This document shows positions 3,150 through 6,267 of a stretch of DNA of 6,267 nucleotides, one piece after another. Both the position numbers and the translations under genes were made by a program. The notes below the pieces were generated by a model that worked only from the letters and a program-made list of their open reading frames with translations, did no database searches and was not told the DNA's origin. The stretch comes from Betaproteobacteria bacterium. Its GTDB lineage: Bacteria; Pseudomonadota; Gammaproteobacteria; Burkholderiales; SG8-41. The DNA lies in assembly GCA_021732805.1 (NCBI GenBank), contig JAKFUJ010000191.1, forward strand, positions 1 to 6,267. The letters run 5' to 3'. Numbering within the stretch: position 1 is the stretch's first letter; each line of letters starts with the position of its first letter.

Positions 3150-5237
3150 GTGCATACCAATAAGATCATCTGCGGCGCGGTTGCGCTGGCTGGCGGCTGG
3201 GCGGCGCAGGCGCAGGAGGCGCCGCTACTGCCGGAGGTATCGGTCAGCGCGACACGCGTAGAACGCGACAACATGGACCTGCCGGTGTCGATTGATACCG
3301 TGGATCAGCGCGCGATCCGCGAAGACAATCCCCAGGTCAATCTGTCCGAAGTGCTGGGCCGCGTGCCCGGCATTGCAGTGCAGAACCGGCAGAACTATGC
3401 GCAGGATCTGCAGATTTCCTCGCGCGGCTTCGGCTCGCGTGCGGCGTTCGGCGTGCGCGGCATCCGGCTGATCGCCGACGGCATCCCGGCGACCATGCCC
3501 GACGGTCAGGGCCAGGCTGCCACCTTCAATCTGTCGTCGGCGCAGCGCATTGAAGTGCTGCGCGGGCCGTTCTCCAGTCTGTATGGCAATGCGGCCGGCG
3601 GCGTGGTGCAGATCTTCACCGCCGACGGGCCGGCAGAGCCGACGCTGTCGACAAGTTTCTCTGCGGGCAGCTACGGCACCTGGAAGCTGGGTGCGCAGTA
3701 CGGCGGCCAGCACGGACCGCTCAACGCCATCGTCGATGTATCGCGTTTCGAAACGGATGGTTATCGCGACCACAGTTCTGCGCGTCGCGATACGGGAAAC
3801 GCAAAACTGCGTTACGACCTCGGCAGCGCGGGACGGTTGACGCTGGTGATCAATGCGCTGGACCAGCCCGAGACCGAGGATCCGCTGGGCCTGACTGCGG
3901 CGCAGGTCGCGCAGAACCCGCGCCAGGCGGTCAGCAATGCCTACCAGTTCAATACCCGCAAAAGCACCACGCAGGCGCAGGCCGGCGTGACCTACGACGT
4001 CAATCTTTCCGGAGGGCATTCGCTGCAGACGCGCGTCTACCTCGGTGAGCGTCAGGTGACGCAGCATCTGGCCATCCCGCTGGCCGCGCAGGCTGCCGCC
4101 ACGAGTTCGGGCGGCGTGGTGGATCTGGATCGCGGTTACGGCGGCGTCGGCCTGCGCTGGACACATGAAGGACAGGTCGCAGAGCGGCGCCTGACGGTGA
4201 GTGCGGGTGCGGACCACGACCGCATGCAAGAGCGGCGTCGCGGATTCATCAACAACAACGGTGTCACCGGTGCGTTGAAACGCAACGAGGACGACAGCGT
4301 CAGCAACACCGACTTTTATGCGCAGGCCGAATGGCAGCTACTGCCGAAATTGTCGTTGCTCGCCGGTCTGCGCCACAGCCGGGTGTCTTTCGAGTCGCGC
4401 GATTATTTCATTACGGCCGGCAATCCCGACGACAGCGGTGCGGTGGATTTTGCGCGCACCACGCCGGCGCTGGGCGCGACATTCCGCGTTTCACCGCGGG
4501 TCAACATTTATGCCAATGCCGGACGTGGTTTCGAGACGCCGACCTTTGCCGAGCTCGCCTATCGGCCGGGCGGCGCGACGGGGCTCAACTTTGCGCTGAA
4601 ACCCTCCAACAGCCTGCATCGCGAGCTGGGCGTGAAAGCACTGACGGGCGAGCACGGGCATGTCAATGTCGCGCTGTTCCGCATCGACACCAGGGATGAG
4701 ATTGTCGTCAGCAGCGCCGCCGGCGGGCGTACCGATTTCCGCAATGCTGCGGGCACACAGCGCAAAGGGCTTGAGGTGGCGTGGCAGCAGCGTTACAGCG
4801 CCGGTTTGGAATCGGCGCTGGCGTGGACGCTGCTCGATGCCAGGTTCAGTCAATCGTTCACGTCGGGTACGCCGCCGGCCTCGGTGGCGGCGGGCAACCG
4901 TCTGCCCGGTGTTGCGCCGAACCTGTTTTATGGCGAACTGGTGTGGCGCCACGCGGCGAGCGGGTTTCATGCCGGCGTCGAAGTGCGCCACAGCGGGAAG
5001 GTGTTTGTGAATGACCAGAACAGCGAAGCCGCCGCCGCGTACACTATCGGCAATCTGCGCGCCGGCTTCATGCAGCGCGGCAAGGGCTGGCGGCTGACGG
5101 AATTCGTGCGCGTGGACAACGTGACCGATCGCGCCTATATCGGTTCGGTGATCGTTGCCGACGGCAACGGTCGTTATTACGAGCCGGCGCCGGGGCGGGC
5201 GCTGACGGCGGGCGTGACGCTGGAAATGACTTACTGA
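3150..5237 (+). CDS. pqqU: TonB-dependent outer-membrane receptor, YncD/PqqU-like (probable PQQ receptor, 695 aa)
   Basis: A GTG start at 3150 has GGAGGGG at 3141-3147 and gives a clean signal peptide (HTNKIICGAVALAGGWAAQA, cleavage about residue 21). More upstream starts lie in the leader T-run. LPEVSVSATR (28-36) is the TonB-box region. The plug (about 43-160) contains QNRQNYAQDLQ, SRGFGSRAAFGVRGIRL, GIPATMPDGQGQ and VLRGPFSSLYGNAAGGV. The rest is a beta-barrel with GRGFETPT, DEIVV...GGRTDFRNAG-type and GSVIV..GNGRYYEPAPGR (about 665-683) segments, ending in an aromatic residue. These segments match E. coli YncD (about 700 residues), as I recall it, nearly word for word. YncD was renamed PqqU after being shown to import pyrroloquinoline quinone using TonB energy. 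The convergent PQQ-type dehydrogenase supports the same ligand here. Specificity could still differ, since the family is large. Confidence 0.78.
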   Translation: MHTNKIICGAVALAGGWAAQAQEAPLLPEVSVSATRVERDNMDLPVSIDTVDQRAIREDNPQVNLSEVLGRVPGIAVQNRQNYAQDLQISSRGFGSRAAFGVRGIRLIADGIPATMPDGQGQAATFNLSSAQRIEVLRGPFSSLYGNAAGGVVQIFTADGPAEPTLSTSFSAGSYGTWKLGAQYGGQHGPLNAIVDVSRFETDGYRDHSSARRDTGNAKLRYDLGSAGRLTLVINALDQPETEDPLGLTAAQVAQNPRQAVSNAYQFNTRKSTTQAQAGVTYDVNLSGGHSLQTRVYLGERQVTQHLAIPLAAQAAATSSGGVVDLDRGYGGVGLRWTHEGQVAERRLTVSAGADHDRMQERRRGFINNNGVTGALKRNEDDSVSNTDFYAQAEWQLLPKLSLLAGLRHSRVSFESRDYFITAGNPDDSGAVDFARTTPALGATFRVSPRVNIYANAGRGFETPTFAELAYRPGGATGLNFALKPSNSLHRELGVKALTGEHGHVNVALFRIDTRDEIVVSSAAGGRTDFRNAAGTQRKGLEVAWQQRYSAGLESALAWTLLDARFSQSFTSGTPPASVAAGNRLPGVAPNLFYGELVWRHAASGFHAGVEVRHSGKVFVNDQNSEAAAAYTIGNLRAGFMQRGKGWRLTEFVRVDNVTDRAYIGSVIVADGNGRYYEPAPGRALTAGVTLEMTY

Positions 5238-5267
5238 AAACGGTTGATTTTGGCGGCTTTATGCGGC

Positions 5268-5291
5268 TCCTCCCCGCAAGCGGGAAGAGGA
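5268..5291. terminator. Hairpin between convergent genes
   Basis: TCCTC-CCCG (5268-5276) pairs with CGGG-AA-GAGGA (5281-5291) around a CAAG loop: nine pairs, mostly G-C, with a two-base bulge. It lies in the 60-bp gap between the receptor stop and the cytochrome stop. Neither side has a T-run, so it may mark mRNA ends for both convergent transcripts or assist Rho-dependent ending rather than act as an intrinsic terminator. Confidence 0.45.
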
Positions 5292-5297
5292 TGATCG

Positions 5298-5915
5298 CTA
5301 TTGGTGCGCGAGGTAGTGCGCCAGCGCCGCAATGTCGGCATCCGTCGCTTTGTACATCACCGCATTCATGCTGGTGTCGACGCCTGAGCGCCGGTTGTCG
5401 CGGTAGGCCTTCAGCGCGGCGGCCAGGTAATCTTCACGCTGGTTGGTGATGCGCGGCACCTGGCGCTGGCCGGTGTAATTGCCCATGTGGCAACTGCCGC
5501 AACCCATGGCTTTTGAAATGTCCGCACCAAGCGCGTAGCGTTGCGGGTTGCGTTCGCTGCCGCTGGCGGTAAATGGTTTCGTGTTGCTGTAGTAGGCGGC
5601 GATGTCCATCAGGTCGGGATCGCTGAAGGCCTTGAGCATGCCGTTCATCGCCGGCACGTCACGCAAACCTTCGCGCAACAGGATCATCTGCAGCACCAGG
5701 AATTCCTCCTGCTGGCCGGAGAGTGCCGGCATCCCGGCAATGGGTTTGCCGCCCTCGGGGCCGTGGCAGGCGGCGCAGGCCGCGACCTTGGCCGCGCCGC
5801 GCGCCGGATCACCTTTGCCTTGGGCGGTTGCGGTGGCGGAGAGTGTGGCCAGTCCGATGATCAAAAAAACGCGCTGGACGGAATCCGTCCAGCGCGTTCT
5901 GTGGATTTGCAGCAT
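5298..5915 (-). CDS. Periplasmic di-haem cytochrome c, c4-like (up to 205 aa)
   Basis: Two CxxCH haem-attachment motifs, CAACH (residues 47-51) and CGSCH (139-143), lie in two tandem cytochrome domains. Met90/Met93 and Met183/Met187 are candidate axial ligands. The hydrophobic stretch FLIIGLATLSATATAQ (17-32) is a Sec signal segment, so the mature protein is periplasmic and probably soluble. Cytochromes of this type accept electrons from a periplasmic dehydrogenase and pass them to a terminal oxidase. It follows directly on the dehydrogenase gene (stop TAG 5918-5916, ATG 5915-5913, no gap), so the two form a pair. Odd point: the first 17 codons span a strong intrinsic terminator. With the ATG the charged start RTRWTDSVQR serves as the signal-peptide n-region. 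A TTG at 5864-5862, after the T-run, would leave no positive n-region. Neither start has a clear Shine-Dalgarno. Confidence 0.85.
   Translation of the reverse strand: MLQIHRTRWTDSVQRVFLIIGLATLSATATAQGKGDPARGAAKVAACAACHGPEGGKPIAGMPALSGQQEEFLVLQMILLREGLRDVPAMNGMLKAFSDPDLMDIAAYYSNTKPFTASGSERNPQRYALGADISKAMGCGSCHMGNYTGQRQVPRITNQREDYLAAALKAYRDNRRSGVDTSMNAVMYKATDADIAALAHYLAHQ
5863..5898 (-). terminator. Strong intrinsic terminator inside the 5' end of the cytochrome frame
   Basis: Read on the minus strand, AACGCGCTGGACG (5898-5886) pairs perfectly over 13 bp with CGTCCAGCGCGTT (5880-5868) around a GATTC loop, and seven T residues follow at 5869-5863. It starts 17 bases after the dehydrogenase stop codon. 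It is the best terminator in the window, placed to end the dehydrogenase transcript, yet it lies wholly inside the open frame of the next gene. Confidence 0.85.
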
Positions 5916-6266
5916 CTACTTGCTGTAGCTGACGCGGTAGATCGCGCCCTGCTGTTCGTCGGAAATCAGCATCGAACCGTCGGGCATCTGCATGACGTCG
6001 GTCGGTCGGCCCCAGAAGGTGTTGCTGGCCTTGTCCATGAAGCCGGTGACGAAGGGTGTGATTTTGGCGTTCTTGCCGTCCGGCGTGGCGTTGACGCGCA
6101 GGATGTCGTAACCCAGGCGTTCGGTCTTGTTCCACGAACCGTGGCGGGCCAGCAGCACCGCGCCCTGGTATTCCGGCGGGAACATCTTGCCGGTGTAGAA
6201 ACGCATGCCGAGTGCTGCGGCGTGTGCGCCCAGGGTGGCGACCGGCAGGATTACGTTGGCGCAGGG
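5916..6266 (-). CDS. PQQ-dependent sorbosone/glucose dehydrogenase family, C-terminal 116 residues (5' end outside window)
   Basis: The frame is open to the window edge with no start needed. The ATG at 6206-6204 is internal, since family-like sequence (PCANVILPVATLGAHAAALG) continues upstream of it. Recognisable segments are GMRFYTGKMFPPEYQGA, ARHGSWNKTERLGYD, FWGRPTDVMQMPDGSML and ISDEQQGAIYRVSY. These fit the last blades of the six-bladed beta-propeller of the soluble GSDH/L-sorbosone dehydrogenase family (COG2133-type), whose members use pyrroloquinoline quinone to oxidise sugars and related aldehydes in the periplasm. Full members are about 400 residues, so roughly the last quarter is visible. 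Substrate cannot be judged from this part. Pairing with a cytochrome gene downstream and a PQQ-receptor-like gene opposite supports the cofactor call. Confidence 0.8.
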   Translation of the reverse strand, partial: PCANVILPVATLGAHAAALGMRFYTGKMFPPEYQGAVLLARHGSWNKTERLGYDILRVNATPDGKNAKITPFVTGFMDKASNTFWGRPTDVMQMPDGSMLISDEQQGAIYRVSYSK

Positions 6267-6267
6267 A

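Noticed and set aside
3225..4229. 334-codon minus-strand open frame inside the receptor gene
   Set aside because: It is a GC-rich antisense shadow of a well-supported receptor, with Arg/His/Ala-biased composition and no recognisable domain.

Overview
The window joins two regions of different character. Positions 1 to about 2970 are a lower-GC accessory stretch of small, mostly unrecognised genes. From about 3100 to the end the DNA is markedly more GC-rich and carries recognisable genes for an outer-membrane receptor and periplasmic electron transfer. A TonB-dependent receptor, a soluble PQQ-type dehydrogenase and a two-haem cytochrome c point to a Gram-negative proteobacterium, most likely a betaproteobacterium. 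That taxonomic call is inference from gene content and GC, not from a marker gene.

Left region, mostly + strand. The order is: a possible divergent gene fragment at the left edge (1-151, minus); a 227-residue protein with an N-terminal four-cysteine zinc ribbon (173-856); two tandem paralogous small helical proteins sharing a central His-Pro motif (883-1200 and 1312-1608); a predicted HEPN-like protein with an R-x4-H motif (1650-2069) whose last helix has been put out of frame by one base, the displaced part ending at 2146; a possible minus-strand 77-residue gene (2034-2267); two very small genes (2284-2469 and 2479-2613) that share an unusual start-proximal motif and have no Shine-Dalgarno; a long inverted repeat over the end of the last one; and an internally deleted remnant of an Mrr-like restriction endonuclease (2716-2969). 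This looks like a decaying accessory or defence-type island rather than housekeeping DNA.

Right region. A terminator (2987-3010) closes the endonuclease remnant and is overlapped by a good sigma-70 promoter (3009-3037). This drives a leader of roughly 105 nt with three mutually complementary segments ending in a hairpin plus T-run, an arrangement that could act as an attenuator. Next comes a 695-residue TonB-dependent receptor (3150-5237) that closely resembles E. coli YncD/PqqU, the outer-membrane receptor for pyrroloquinoline quinone (PQQ). Convergent with it, on the minus strand, are the 3' end of a sorbosone/glucose-dehydrogenase-family protein (PQQ-type beta-propeller, 5916-6266, truncated by the window edge) and a two-haem c4-like cytochrome (5298-5915).

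A coherent reading is a PQQ module. The receptor brings scavenged PQQ into the periplasm, the dehydrogenase uses it to oxidise a sugar or alcohol, and the cytochrome carries the electrons onward. A strong intrinsic terminator lies just inside the 5' end of the cytochrome reading frame, so expression of the cytochrome relative to the dehydrogenase may be attenuated, or its true start may differ from the ATG.
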